Shown here: positions 33,051-41,676 of the stretch, piece after piece
How positions within the stretch are numbered: the stretch's first letter is position 1
How the letters are laid out: every line of letters begins with the position of its first letter
Origin: Azophilus sp965215035
GTDB taxonomy: Bacteria > Pseudomonadota > Gammaproteobacteria > Pseudomonadales > Azotimanducaceae
Length of the DNA: 64,000 nucleotides
Assembly (NCBI GenBank): GCA_965215035.1
Contig: OZ244040.1
Location: forward strand, 1,302,001-1,366,000
Direction of reading: 5' to 3'
Notes under the pieces: generated by a model
Database searches by the model: none
What the model saw: only the letters and a program-made list of their open reading frames with translations
Told to the model about the DNA's origin: nothing
Program-made: the position numbers and the translations under genes

Positions 33051-34478
33051 CTAGGAACCGGCCGGTATCAGGATGGTCTTGCCGGCCTGGATGTGGTCGC
33101 CGCGCAAGTCGTTCGCCCGGCGAATCCGCGCGGTGCTGGTTCCGTAGCGTGCGGCGATCTCGGAGAGCGTATCGCCGGGCATGACGGTATAGCGCTGGTT
33201 CCCCGAGTCCAGGCGATTCGCCAGCAGCGTTCCGGCCGGTGGCGAGCTCTCCATGTGCAGGGTCACCCCGGCGTGGATCGCGCGGACAATGCGATTCTGG
33301 TGATCGGCCTGGCTCAGCCGGCGCGCCTCCCGCGGATGGGAAATGAAACCGGTCTCGATCAGTAGGCTCTGGATGTCCGGTGACTTGAGCACCACGAAGC
33401 CGGCCTGTCCCACCTTGTTGCTGTGCAGTTTGGTCACCGAGCCGAGCTGCTTTAGAACGGCCTCGCCGGCGGCGACGCTGGCGGCTAGATTTTGGTCCAT
33501 TGCCATATCCACCAACACCTTGGCGAGTACATCTTCCCGGCCGTCGAGACTGACGTTGCCGTGGTCGCCGCCAATCAGGTCCGAACGGTTCTCTTTTTCC
33601 GCCAGCCAGCGGGCCTCCTCGCTGGAAGCGCCGCGCTGGGACAGCGCATAGACCGATGCGCCGCTGGGGGCCGAGCTCCTGGCCGCGTCGGCGTGAATGG
33701 AGAGGAACATATCGGCCCGTTCGCGCCGGGCGATGGCAAGGCGTTTGCGCAGGGGAATATAGTAGTCTCCCTTGCGCACCAGCACGGCGCGATACCCCGG
33801 AGTTTGGTTGAACCGCGCCGCGAGCTTGCGGGCCATCTGCAAAACCACCGTCTTTTCATAGAGGCCCCGGGCACCGATGGCGCCGGGGTCCTCGCCACCG
33901 TGGCCAGCATCGACGGCGATCACCACATCGCGTCCCTCGGCCTGGGGCGGTGCTGGCGGCGGTTGGCGCCGGCCCCTGTCGAGCAGGTCGATGACCAGGC
34001 GATGCACATCGTAGGGAGGCTGGGGGTCGAGCGTGAAGTGCTTCGGCTCGAAGGCGGCGGCGAGATCCAGAACCACCCGCCAGCCCTGGCCGCGCGGCGC
34101 GACCCGAATCCTCTCGATGCGCCGATTTCCCGCGGCCGCCCCGCCGGGGTCGAAACCGTCCGCGAGGGTGGCGTTCTGGAAGTCCACGGCTACCCGGTGC
34201 GGATTGGACAGCCGCAACAATTCGTAGTGCACCGGGCCGGATGTGTCGAAAACAACCCGGGTGTGTTCCGGCGCCTCGTACATGCGCATCCCCTGCACAA
34301 CGACGCCGTGGGCGGCTTGGCAAAGGGTCAGCGCGGCCGCCCAGATGGCGCCGACCAGAGCCGGCGGCAGTGCTCGCCCCGGCGAGCGGCGCACCGCTGC
34401 GCTTGCTCCGCCATAGGTCGCCGCCGGCGCGGTAACAGGCGGCAGGAATTGTCGCAAGTGGAGCTTTTGTTGCGCCAC
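33051..34478 (-). CDS. amiB: N-acetylmuramoyl-L-alanine amidase AmiB
   Basis: A 475-residue secreted amidase: signal/anchor segment (about 35-55), AMIN domain (about 60-165, 'VVQGMRMYEAPEHTRVVFDTSG'), Amidase_3 zinc domain with 'DAGHGGEDPGAIG', 'SIHADAA' and 'IETGFISHPREAR', and a C-terminal LysM ('YTVMPGDTLSEIAARYGTS'). It cleaves peptidoglycan at the septum during daughter-cell separation. The GTG start at 34478 has GGGAGG six bases upstream and lies 14 bases after tsaE. Confidence 0.93.
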   Translation of the reverse strand: MAQQKLHLRQFLPPVTAPAATYGGASAAVRRSPGRALPPALVGAIWAAALTLCQAAHGVVVQGMRMYEAPEHTRVVFDTSGPVHYELLRLSNPHRVAVDFQNATLADGFDPGGAAAGNRRIERIRVAPRGQGWRVVLDLAAAFEPKHFTLDPQPPYDVHRLVIDLLDRGRRQPPPAPPQAEGRDVVIAVDAGHGGEDPGAIGARGLYEKTVVLQMARKLAARFNQTPGYRAVLVRKGDYYIPLRKRLAIARRERADMFLSIHADAARSSAPSGASVYALSQRGASSEEARWLAEKENRSDLIGGDHGNVSLDGREDVLAKVLVDMAMDQNLAASVAAGEAVLKQLGSVTKLHSNKVGQAGFVVLKSPDIQSLLIETGFISHPREARRLSQADHQNRIVRAIHAGVTLHMESSPPAGTLLANRLDSGNQRYTVMPGDTLSEIAARYGTSTARIRRANDLRGDHIQAGKTILIPAGS

Positions 34479-34491
34479 GCTGAGCCTCCCC

Positions 34492-34953
34492 CTAGCAGCT
34501 CGTTTGCCGACCCGGGAGCGACGGCGCCCGGATTGCCGCGCTCCGCCCCCCGCCCTCGGCGCAAAGGGCGATTTCGATATCGGGGCGCGGCAGGCGGCCA
34601 CCCGCCCGCTCGGGCCATTCGATGAGCTTGATCGACCGGGCGGCCATGTATTCGTCGATGCCGATGAAGTCGAGCTCCCCGCCATCGCCAATTCGATAGA
34701 GGTCGAAGTGGTAGATCGACTGATCCTCATAGGGCTCAAGCAGCGTATAGGTGGGGCTCTTCACCGGCCCGGTGAACCCCAAGGCGCGCAGTATGCCGCG
34801 TACCAGGGTGGTCTTGCCAGCGCCCAGTTCACCCTTGAGGTACACCACCGCATCCGTTGCAAACCCGTCCTGGGCGGTCAACAGGCCGGCAAGCTCGGCG
34901 CCCAGTGCCAGTGTCGCCTGTTCGTTTTCCAGGTATCTCTTGTGGGCGTGCAT
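34492..34953 (-). CDS. tsaE: tRNA threonylcarbamoyladenosine biosynthesis ATPase TsaE
   Basis: A 153-residue P-loop ATPase with Walker A 'LKGELGAGKTTLVRGILRALG', 'VKSPTYTLLEPYE', 'HFDLYRIGDGGELDFIGIDEY' and 'IKLIEWPERAGG'. It drives the TsaB/TsaD complex that makes t6A37 on ANN-decoding tRNAs. It lies upstream of amiB and downstream of nnrD on the same strand, the standard order. Confidence 0.95.
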   Translation of the reverse strand: MHAHKRYLENEQATLALGAELAGLLTAQDGFATDAVVYLKGELGAGKTTLVRGILRALGFTGPVKSPTYTLLEPYEDQSIYHFDLYRIGDGGELDFIGIDEYMAARSIKLIEWPERAGGRLPRPDIEIALCAEGGGRSAAIRAPSLPGRQTSC

Positions 34954-35084
34954 CGCTCACGAACAAACCGGATGGTTTCGCCCTGCGCCCGTGCTAGCCG
35001 AGGCGTCCGGTGGGCGAGCTGCGCGGTTGTGGGCGCCCTGGCCGAGCGCGCGCCAGGGGATGGCGGGCTGTCCGCTGCCGGGTT

Positions 35085-36536
35085 TCAACGCAGCGCCTCG
35101 GCAATGGCCGCAAACAGGTCGGTTGCCGTCAGGCCGCGTTGGCCGATACGTTGTGCGGCCAGATCCGCGGCATGGCTATGCAGGCAGACGCCGAGCGTTG
35201 CCGCCCGGATGGCGCCCAGGCCCTGGGCGAGCAAACCGCCGATCACTCCGCTTAGCACGTCGCCCATGCCGGCGGTGGCCATGCCCGGATTGCCATGCCC
35301 GCAAATGCCGAGCAGCCGCCGTTCCGCGCAAAGGGTGCCGGCACCCTTGAGTACGGCCACTCCCCCAACAGCCTGCGCCAGTTGCAGCGCGGCCCCGGGG
35401 CGGTCGGCCTCCACATCCGCCACCGATATGCCGAGCAACTCGGCCGCTTCCGCCGCGTGGGGCGTTATGATCGGCGCGGTGGCGGGGGGCGTATCGACCC
35501 TGGCCAGCCAGCGCAGCCCGTCGGCATCGATTAGCATCGGCTTGGGCACCACCAACGTCATGCGGAACAGGCGCTCGGCCCAGGAACCACGGCCTAGGCC
35601 CGTGCCTAGGGCCACGGCGCTCGCCCGGTCGAGCAAGTCGGCGACGGCACCGGTTTCGTCCGCATCCTGAACCATGATTTCCGGACATCGTGCCAGTATT
35701 GCCGGTCGGTGCGCGGCACGGGTGACCACACTCACCAGCCCGGTGCCGGCCCGCAACGCCGCCTCCGCCGCCATAAGCGGTGCGCCACCCAGGTTGAAAT
35801 CGCCGCCGACCACCACTAGGTGGCCGGCGCGGTGCTTGTAGGTGTTGACGTTCAGCGGCGGCAGGGAATCCGGGTCGAACTGCAGCAGCGGACAGCCGGG
35901 TACGGCATCCATGACCGATTGCGGCACGCCCAGGTCGGCTTGCACGAGTTCGCCGCGAAAGTCCAGGCCCGGGCCGGTGTAGAGGCCCAGTTTGGCGCCG
36001 ATGAAGCTGACGGTGACATCGGCGCGCACGGCCTCGCCGGGCACGGCACCGGTATCGGCGCTCAGGCCGGAAGGCACATCCAGGGCGAGTACGTGGTGCC
36101 CGCTCGCGTTGATGCGGCGAATCGCATCCGCAAAGGGTTGCCGGGGCGCACCCCGCAGGCCGGTTCCCAACAGGGCATCGACCAGCACGTCGCCGCGGGG
36201 CGGTTGCTCCGCCGGCCCGGCGACCGCGCCGCGCGCGGCGGCCCATTGCCGCGCCCTGGCCGCATCGCCCTGCAGGCCGCCCTCGTCCAGTTGCAGAAGT
36301 TGCACATCAAAGCCGAGTTCCCGGGCCAGGCCGGCGACGACATAGCCGTCGCCGGCGTTGTTGCCCTTGCCGCAGAAAACCGTGAGCGAGCGGGCTTGCG
36401 GCCAACGGTTAACCAGCTCATCGAAAGCCGCGCGGCCGGCGCGCAACATGAGTTCGAAGCCGGGAATGCCGTGCTCGACCATGGCGATGCGGTCGAGTTC
36501 GCGGCATTGCTTGCTTGTGTAGAGGCTCGTCACCAT
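35085..36536 (-). CDS. nnrD: Bifunctional NAD(P)H-hydrate epimerase / ADP-dependent dehydratase
   Basis: A 483-residue fusion that repairs hydrated NADH and NADPH. The N-terminal YjeF_N epimerase (residues 1-215) has 'CGKGNNAGDGYVVAGLARELG' and 'VDALLGTGLRG'. The C-terminal ribokinase-like dehydratase (225-483) has 'KHRAGHLVVVGGDFNLGGAP', 'ITPHAAEAAELLG', 'LKGAGTLCA' and 'GNPGMATAGMGDVLSGVIGGLL'. In E. coli the fused gene is called yjeF/nnr. It is divergent from queG, with about 56 bases between starts. Confidence 0.94.
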   Translation of the reverse strand: MVTSLYTSKQCRELDRIAMVEHGIPGFELMLRAGRAAFDELVNRWPQARSLTVFCGKGNNAGDGYVVAGLARELGFDVQLLQLDEGGLQGDAARARQWAAARGAVAGPAEQPPRGDVLVDALLGTGLRGAPRQPFADAIRRINASGHHVLALDVPSGLSADTGAVPGEAVRADVTVSFIGAKLGLYTGPGLDFRGELVQADLGVPQSVMDAVPGCPLLQFDPDSLPPLNVNTYKHRAGHLVVVGGDFNLGGAPLMAAEAALRAGTGLVSVVTRAAHRPAILARCPEIMVQDADETGAVADLLDRASAVALGTGLGRGSWAERLFRMTLVVPKPMLIDADGLRWLARVDTPPATAPIITPHAAEAAELLGISVADVEADRPGAALQLAQAVGGVAVLKGAGTLCAERRLLGICGHGNPGMATAGMGDVLSGVIGGLLAQGLGAIRAATLGVCLHSHAADLAAQRIGQRGLTATDLFAAIAEALR

Positions 36537-36580
36537 TGGGCATTATAGGGTCGAACCACCGGGATTTGCGGCCGCGCCCG

Positions 36581-36586
36581 TATACT
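36581..36586 (+). promoter_or_regulatory. -10 box of queG; probable leaderless start
   Basis: TATACT ends seven bases before the A of the queG ATG at 36593, so transcription would begin at or next to the start codon. No Shine-Dalgarno is present. The -35 region is not recognisable. Confidence 0.4.
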
Positions 36587-36592
36587 GTGCCG

Positions 36593-37729
36593 ATGCCGCC
36601 GGAAACCGCATCCACCGAATCGCTGGGCCGCGCTATCGAGCGCTGGGCGCGGGAACTCGGCTTTCAACAGGTTGGCATCACGGGGGTAAACCTAGCCGAT
36701 CAGGCACCGCACGTGCGCCGCTGGTTGCGCAATGGCTTCCATGGCGAGATGGGCTATATGGCGCGCAATGTGGACAAGCGGCTGCAGCCGCCCCTGCTTG
36801 AGGCCGAGACCTGCACGGTGATCTCGGCGCGCATGAATTATCTTCCCGCCGGCACCGAGCCGCTGCAGGCGCTTGGCCTGCCCGATCGGGCCTATATCGC
36901 CCGCTACGCGCTCGGACGGGACTACCACAAGCTCATACGCCGCCGCCTGGCCAGGCTCGCCAAGCGCATCGACTCGGCCGTTCAGCGCGTGGACGCCCGC
37001 TTCAGGGCCTTTGCCGACAGTGCGCCGGTGCTCGAGAAGGCGCTCGGCGAGCGGGCGGGCCTCGGCTGGATCGGCAGGCACACGCTACTCATTCACCCCG
37101 ATGCGGGCAGTTGGTTCTTCATCGGCGAGGTCTACACGAACCTGCCGCTGCCTCGTACCAGGGCCGCGCAGCACGACCGCTGCGGCAGTTGCCGGGCCTG
37201 CATGAGGGTTTGCCCGACCGGTGCCATCGTCGGTTCCAGGCAACTTGACGCGCGGCGCTGCATTTCCTACCTGACCATCGAACACAAATCCTCCATACCC
37301 GAGGAACTGCGGCCCCTGATCGGTAACCGAATATTCGGCTGCGACGACTGTCAGCTCCACTGTCCTTGGAACCGGAATCCAGAGACCACCGCGGAACAGG
37401 CCTTCATGCCGCGCGACCTCGGCGGGGCGGGTGGCGCGGGTAGCGCCGGAGGTGGCTCGGGGCGCTCGGACAAGGTGTCGCTGCTGGAGCTGTTCGAATG
37501 GGACGAGGCCACTTTCCAGCAACGCACCCGGGGCTCTCCCCTGCGGCGCATCGACTACGAACGATGGCAAAGAAACCTGGCGGTGGCCCTTGGCAATGGG
37601 CCCGCCACACCGGAGGTCATTCGGGCGCTGCGCGAACGGCTGCCCACCGCCTCGCCCATGGTGCGCGAGCACCTGCAGTGGGCCCTTGGGCGCCTGACCC
37701 GGGAGCCCGCCGCCGACGCTCCCGGCTAG
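36593..37729 (+). CDS. queG: Epoxyqueuosine reductase QueG
   Basis: A 378-residue cobalamin- and Fe-S-dependent enzyme performing the last step of queuosine formation on tRNA. It has two ferredoxin-like clusters ('CGSCRACMRVCPTGAI' and 'CDDCQLHCPWNRNPE'), the cobalamin-binding N-terminal half with 'GEMGYMARN', and a C-terminal HEAT-like region. A Gly/Ser-rich linker at about 280-297 is unusual. The stop codon lies in the left arm of the inverted-repeat element at 37722-37855. Confidence 0.95.
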   Translation: MPPETASTESLGRAIERWARELGFQQVGITGVNLADQAPHVRRWLRNGFHGEMGYMARNVDKRLQPPLLEAETCTVISARMNYLPAGTEPLQALGLPDRAYIARYALGRDYHKLIRRRLARLAKRIDSAVQRVDARFRAFADSAPVLEKALGERAGLGWIGRHTLLIHPDAGSWFFIGEVYTNLPLPRTRAAQHDRCGSCRACMRVCPTGAIVGSRQLDARRCISYLTIEHKSSIPEELRPLIGNRIFGCDDCQLHCPWNRNPETTAEQAFMPRDLGGAGGAGSAGGGSGRSDKVSLLELFEWDEATFQQRTRGSPLRRIDYERWQRNLAVALGNGPATPEVIRALRERLPTASPMVREHLQWALGRLTREPAADAPG

Positions 37730-37855
37730 CAGGCTGTTGGGCTTGAATACTTTGAGTATTGCAAATTATTGAAATATTTGGAGTTTTTGGCGTGAAAAGC
37801 TAGGCTCCTGATAAATGAAACACTTAGCCACAAAGTCCGACAGGCTGCTAGCCGG
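37722..37855. mobile_element. AT-rich inverted-repeat (MITE-like) element between queG and orn
   Basis: Nineteen-base inverted repeats (CCGGCTAGCAGGCTGTTGG at 37722 against CCGGCTAGCAGCCTGTCGG read inward from 37855, two mismatches) enclose about 96 bases that are strikingly AT-rich for this genome. There is no ORF. The CTAG inside each arm supplies the TAG stop of queG on one side and of orn on the other. It could be a miniature transposable element or an unusual bidirectional terminator; no second copy is in the window. Confidence 0.6.
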
Positions 37856-38399
37856 CATCTAGGACGAAAAAGTGCTTGCGGTAATAGGCCAACTCGGCGA
37901 TGGATTCGCGAATGTCCGCCAGCGCGGTGTGCTCGTTCTTCTTGGTGAAGCCCGCCAGCAACTCCGGGCGCCAGCGCATGACCAGCTCCTTGATGCTGCT
38001 GACATCGATGTTGCGGTAATGAAAATAGGCTTCCAGCCGGGGCATGTGCCGGGCTAGGAAGCGCCGGTCTTGCCAGATGCTGTTGCCGCATAGGGGTGCA
38101 GTGCCAGGCTCGACGTGCCGCTGCAGGAAGGCAAGGGTCGCCGTCTGCGCATCAGCATCGGTAACTTGGCTGGCCCGCACCCGGTCGAGCAGACCGGATG
38201 CGCCGTGCTGGTGGCAGTTCCATTCGTCCATGGCGCCGAGCCGGGCCTCGTCCCTGGCGAGGGCAAGCACCGGTCCCTCGGCAATGATCCCGAGGTCGTT
38301 GTCGGTAACGATCGTGGCGATTTCGATGATGCGGTCGCGCTCGGGGTCCAGGCCCGTCATCTCCAGATCGATCCATACCAGTCGCGCCGCCCGTGCCAT
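37848..38399 (-). CDS. orn: Oligoribonuclease
   Basis: A 183-residue DEDDh exonuclease that degrades 2- to 5-mer RNA and pGpG. Motifs are 'WIDLEMTGLDPERDRIIEIA' (DE), 'GNSIWQDRRFLARHMP' (D) and 'HTALADIRESI' (HxxxD). The last codon and stop fall in the right arm of the inverted-repeat element. The start at 38399 is the first ATG; a GTG two codons earlier is possible. The 289-base gap upstream to the flippase gene shows only weak GC-rich inverted repeats and no gene. Confidence 0.95.
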   Translation of the reverse strand: MARAARLVWIDLEMTGLDPERDRIIEIATIVTDNDLGIIAEGPVLALARDEARLGAMDEWNCHQHGASGLLDRVRASQVTDADAQTATLAFLQRHVEPGTAPLCGNSIWQDRRFLARHMPRLEAYFHYRNIDVSSIKELVMRWRPELLAGFTKKNEHTALADIRESIAELAYYRKHFFVLDAG

Positions 38400-38688
38400 C
38401 CCCACCGCCTAGACCCCATGCAGTCTGCTGTTTCAGTCAATAGCTCTGCCGGAACAAGCTTGCTGGCGCTCCGGATCGGTTGCGCCGCTGCGCCAGCACG
38501 GGAAATCCATGATCTTCCCTGCTTCCGTCTTCGAGACACTATAGCAGGTGTGTGGCCCGCCACCCTGCTTCGGTCAAGCGAGCCTCGAGGGGGGCTGGCC
38601 GCGGAATGGGAAACATCGGCGCGTGCCAGGGGTCCCGCGCCGGTTGCCCGTGCCCGGTGACGCCAGGTGCGCAAAGAGACGCCCTCCA

Positions 38689-40023
38689 TCAAGAAAGTCG
38701 GCCATGCATTGTACGCAGGGCCCGCCAGGTAAAAACCGCGTCGCCCGGCCGCGGCAGCCAGGCCGCAGGCCCGCTCATTCCTGTTGCCCTGCCGAACGCG
38801 ACCGCGAGAAAAACGCAGCGGCAGACCATGCCAAGACTCAGCGCCCAGCCGGCCGCGGCGATGCCGAGCGCTGGATAGAGCAGGGGCAGCGCAACCAGAT
38901 TCACGGCGAGCCCCAGGCTAACCGCCCATGAACAAATGCCCGGCCGGTTGATGCCCTTAAAGTAGGTCATAAGGATGCCGGCGCCGGCAAAGGCCAGAAC
39001 CCCGGGGGCGATGATCCACAGCAGCGGGGTGGCGGGCAGGAAGGCTTCCGAGAACAGGATGCGGACCAGCGGTGTGCCGACCGCAAGCAGTGCGAGCAGC
39101 GCGGCCAGGGTGGCGCAGCACACCAGGCGCAGGCAGCGCGTGGTCAATTCCGGGTGGCCCGTGCCGGCGATGCGGGGCAGCAACGCATTGCCCACGGCGT
39201 TGGAGATCAATCGAAGTCGGAGCACGAGGGCGCTCGCGGCGGCAAACAGCCCGATTTCGGCTTGGTTCGCGAGCAGCCCCAAGACGAGAATGCCCAGGCT
39301 CCCCTCCAGCGCGTCGCCAATCCTGGCGCTGTGGAACCTGAGACCAAAGCCTAGGATGCGGGCGAATAGGGGGCGGAACGGGTTTGTTGCAACCAGTCCA
39401 TGATGCCGCCGCAGGTACCAGATGCACAAGGCAACCGTCAATGCGTGTGCGGCGGCACATCCCCACAGGGCGCCGGCAACCCCGAACCCCCAAAGCCAGA
39501 CGAGCGTGCCGACCAGGAGAACATTCGCTATGGCATGCGATAGGGAAATCACCGCCAGAACGCCGAAGCGTCGCAGCGCGGCGAGTTGATGCTCCATGGC
39601 GACCGAGAAAGTCATGAGGGGAACCAGGGCAAGCGCCAGATGGAACGCCTGTGTTTCCGCCTTTTGGAAGAAGGCGACCCCGCTGTGGATGAACGGAACC
39701 GCCAGGGCGATGCCGGCGACGGCGCCGATGAGACAGATTGCCAGGGCGGAGCAGACGGCTTCCGAGACGGTCGCCTGGCGCGTCATGACAAAGTGCTGGG
39801 TACCCTGTTGGGCGCCCGGCGTGAACAATACGCCGAGCGCCGTCGCGAACACGACACACAGGGCAAAGGCGCCCCTCCCCTCCGGCAGCAGCGTATAGGC
39901 CAGGATAGACTGGGTCGCGAGCCCGAAGATGAGGTGGCCGGTTTGGCTTACGAACACGGCGGCTGTATCCAGGCCTCCGCTCGTATTCGGCCTTGGCGGC
40001 GTATCCCCTTTGCTTGGCGTCAT
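38689..40023 (-). CDS. Polysaccharide flippase (Wzx/MATE-like)
   Basis: A 444-residue membrane protein with about 12-14 hydrophobic segments in the pattern of the MOP superfamily (Wzx, MurJ-like). It begins 'LDTAAVFVSQTGHLIFGLATQSILAYTLLPEGRGAFAL', where the residues around 'LLPEGRGAFAL' resemble the conserved 'LGPEGYG' region of O-unit flippases. It presumably moves undecaprenyl-linked oligosaccharide to the periplasm. Its start overlaps the stop of the GT4 gene (ATGA), so the two are one operon. The substrate is unknown. Confidence 0.75.
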   Translation of the reverse strand: MTPSKGDTPPRPNTSGGLDTAAVFVSQTGHLIFGLATQSILAYTLLPEGRGAFALCVVFATALGVLFTPGAQQGTQHFVMTRQATVSEAVCSALAICLIGAVAGIALAVPFIHSGVAFFQKAETQAFHLALALVPLMTFSVAMEHQLAALRRFGVLAVISLSHAIANVLLVGTLVWLWGFGVAGALWGCAAAHALTVALCIWYLRRHHGLVATNPFRPLFARILGFGLRFHSARIGDALEGSLGILVLGLLANQAEIGLFAAASALVLRLRLISNAVGNALLPRIAGTGHPELTTRCLRLVCCATLAALLALLAVGTPLVRILFSEAFLPATPLLWIIAPGVLAFAGAGILMTYFKGINRPGICSWAVSLGLAVNLVALPLLYPALGIAAAGWALSLGMVCRCVFLAVAFGRATGMSGPAAWLPRPGDAVFTWRALRTMHGRLS

Positions 40024-41312
40024 TGTTTCGAGGTCGCAGCGGTCGTGTTCGGTAGGGGTTCGGTGCCCCCGGTCAGCCGCTCGAACAGCGCGGTGTAGGC
40101 GTCGGCCATCCGCTCCAGGGAGAACTCCGCCGCCCGCGCCCGGAGCGCCGCCGGCGGCGGGTGACCGCCCCGCAGCGCTCGAGACAGCGCCCGGCCCAGC
40201 GCCGCCGCGTCGCCCACCGGCGGCAGCCCCCCCCAGCAGCCCAGAATCTCCCGCGGGCCGTGCGGCGTTTCCGTGCTCACCACCGGCGTGCCGCAGGCCA
40301 GTGCCTCCAGAATCACCATCGGCAGACCCTCCCAGCGGGAGGAAAGCGCCAGCACCGCCGCCCCCGCCATGTAGCGGTACGGGTTCTCGTCAAAGTCCAG
40401 GAAGCCCAGATCCCCGGCCACCCCGCGGCCCCGCGCTAGGGATTGCAGCCCCGCGCGACAGGGCGCCGAGAGCCGGCCCAGGATGAGCAGCCGGGCGCCC
40501 AGCTCCCGGTGCGCCAGCGCAAACGCCTCCACGAGGGTCGGGTAGTCCTTGGCGGGCGCCTCGCGCCCCACGGCCAGGATCACCGGCGGCGCCCCCGGCC
40601 GGAACCAGGGGTGCGCCACCGCCTCCCGCGCCAGCCGCCGGATGCGGTCCAGGGGCACGCCGTTGTGGATGACGCGCACGCGCCCGGCGTCCACGCCCAG
40701 GGACTGCCGGACGGACTCCGCCACACCCCCGGACACGGCCACCACCGCGTCGGCGAGGGGATAGAGCGCCCGGGCGGCGGCCAGCCATTGCGGCGCGTAG
40801 TCGGCGGCGACATTGTTGTGTACCGTGATCACCGTCGGCACCGCCCGGTCCGTCAGCGCCGCGGCAGAGACCGCGACGGCATTCGGACCCTGCAGCGCCG
40901 ACACCACCAGGTCGGGGCCGACCTCGCGAATGTATCGGGCCAGTATGTGGGCGTAGGGATAGACGGAGCGCAGGCCCCGGCCGCGGATGACCGGAATGCC
41001 GGGATGCCTCCGGCGGAGGGTGCGCCAGGCGCGCGCCACCCCCAGGGGGTTGACTGGCATCGCCTGCACCTCGAATCCGGCGCCCCGCACCGCCCGTAGG
41101 AACTTGCGGTCCGTATGTGGGAGCCGTGCCCGATAAACACGGATTCCGCGGGGAATTGAGGTTTGGTAGTCCCCCGCAAGCCGGGGCACCAGCAGGTCCA
41201 CGCGGTGCCCGCGCCGGGCGAGGGATCCGGCCAGGTCGAGCGTGTTGCGCTCCGCCCCACCCCCGCCCAGGTCGGTCAGCACGAAGGCTATGTGGCGCTT
41301 ACTTCCGGTCAT
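40020..41312 (-). CDS. Glycosyltransferase family 4 (GT-B), copy 1
   Basis: A 430-residue GT4 enzyme. The N-terminal acceptor domain has 'LTDLGGGGAERNTLDLAGSLARRGH'; the C-terminal donor domain has 'VIHNGVPLDRI', 'ILAVGREAPAKDYPTLVEAFALA' and the E(x7)E-type 'SSRWEGLPMVILEALACGTPVVSTETPHGPREIL'. The start at 41312 aligns with copy 2 at 62903. The two proteins are almost identical from about residue 150 onward and in the first 90, but diverge over residues 92-150, the likely acceptor-binding part. It forms an operon with the flippase and is divergent from the O-antigen ligase gene. Confidence 0.88.
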   Translation of the reverse strand: MTGSKRHIAFVLTDLGGGGAERNTLDLAGSLARRGHRVDLLVPRLAGDYQTSIPRGIRVYRARLPHTDRKFLRAVRGAGFEVQAMPVNPLGVARAWRTLRRRHPGIPVIRGRGLRSVYPYAHILARYIREVGPDLVVSALQGPNAVAVSAAALTDRAVPTVITVHNNVAADYAPQWLAAARALYPLADAVVAVSGGVAESVRQSLGVDAGRVRVIHNGVPLDRIRRLAREAVAHPWFRPGAPPVILAVGREAPAKDYPTLVEAFALAHRELGARLLILGRLSAPCRAGLQSLARGRGVAGDLGFLDFDENPYRYMAGAAVLALSSRWEGLPMVILEALACGTPVVSTETPHGPREILGCWGGLPPVGDAAALGRALSRALRGGHPPPAALRARAAEFSLERMADAYTALFERLTGGTEPLPNTTAATSKQ

Positions 41313-41676
41313 GTTGTGCGCACTACGAAGTATAGGTGGAATTTTATGCCTATCGGGCCCAAAGGAGAAAACCCCGCCGAGTGGCAATACCCGCTCGTTT
41401 GGCATGTCCGGTGCCAGTACGACTAGCCGCGACGCTGGCGCGTTGCCGCCGCGATGCTTGGCGGGGAAGCTGTGGTATGGTCGTATCCATGCTGTGGTCA
41501 GGCCCGCTCGTTTTGCGGGCGAACATGATGAAGATCGGAACGGCAGCTCCAAATCAACGAACTTTTGCGCCCCGTTATGCTAGGTTTGTGGGGTTGAACC
41601 CCACAAACACCCGCTGGAATGGTCGCACGGTGCCGAGGTCGCACGGGATGCCGATTCCTGCAATGTCCCGGACGGC
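41313..41676. other. Divergent intergenic region, 364 bp, no convincing gene
   Basis: Separates the GT4 gene from the O-antigen ligase gene. A 114-codon ORF (41336-41680) shows no recognisable family sequence and is probably chance. Two hairpins are present: GCCCGC/GCGGGC around 41504-41522, without a T-run, and the perfect palindrome at 41584-41608. Promoters for both flanking genes must lie here but no clear boxes were found. Confidence 0.5.
41584..41608. promoter_or_regulatory. Perfect 12-bp palindrome upstream of the O-antigen ligase gene
   Basis: GTTTGTGGGGTT and AACCCCACAAAC are exact inverted repeats around one base, about 70 bases upstream of the ligase start. It could be a regulator operator or a leader hairpin. 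It has no following T-run. Confidence 0.45.

Noticed and set aside
41504..41522. GCCCGC/GCGGGC hairpin as a terminator
   Set aside because: No T-run on either strand, and it lies between divergent genes where no transcript is expected to end.
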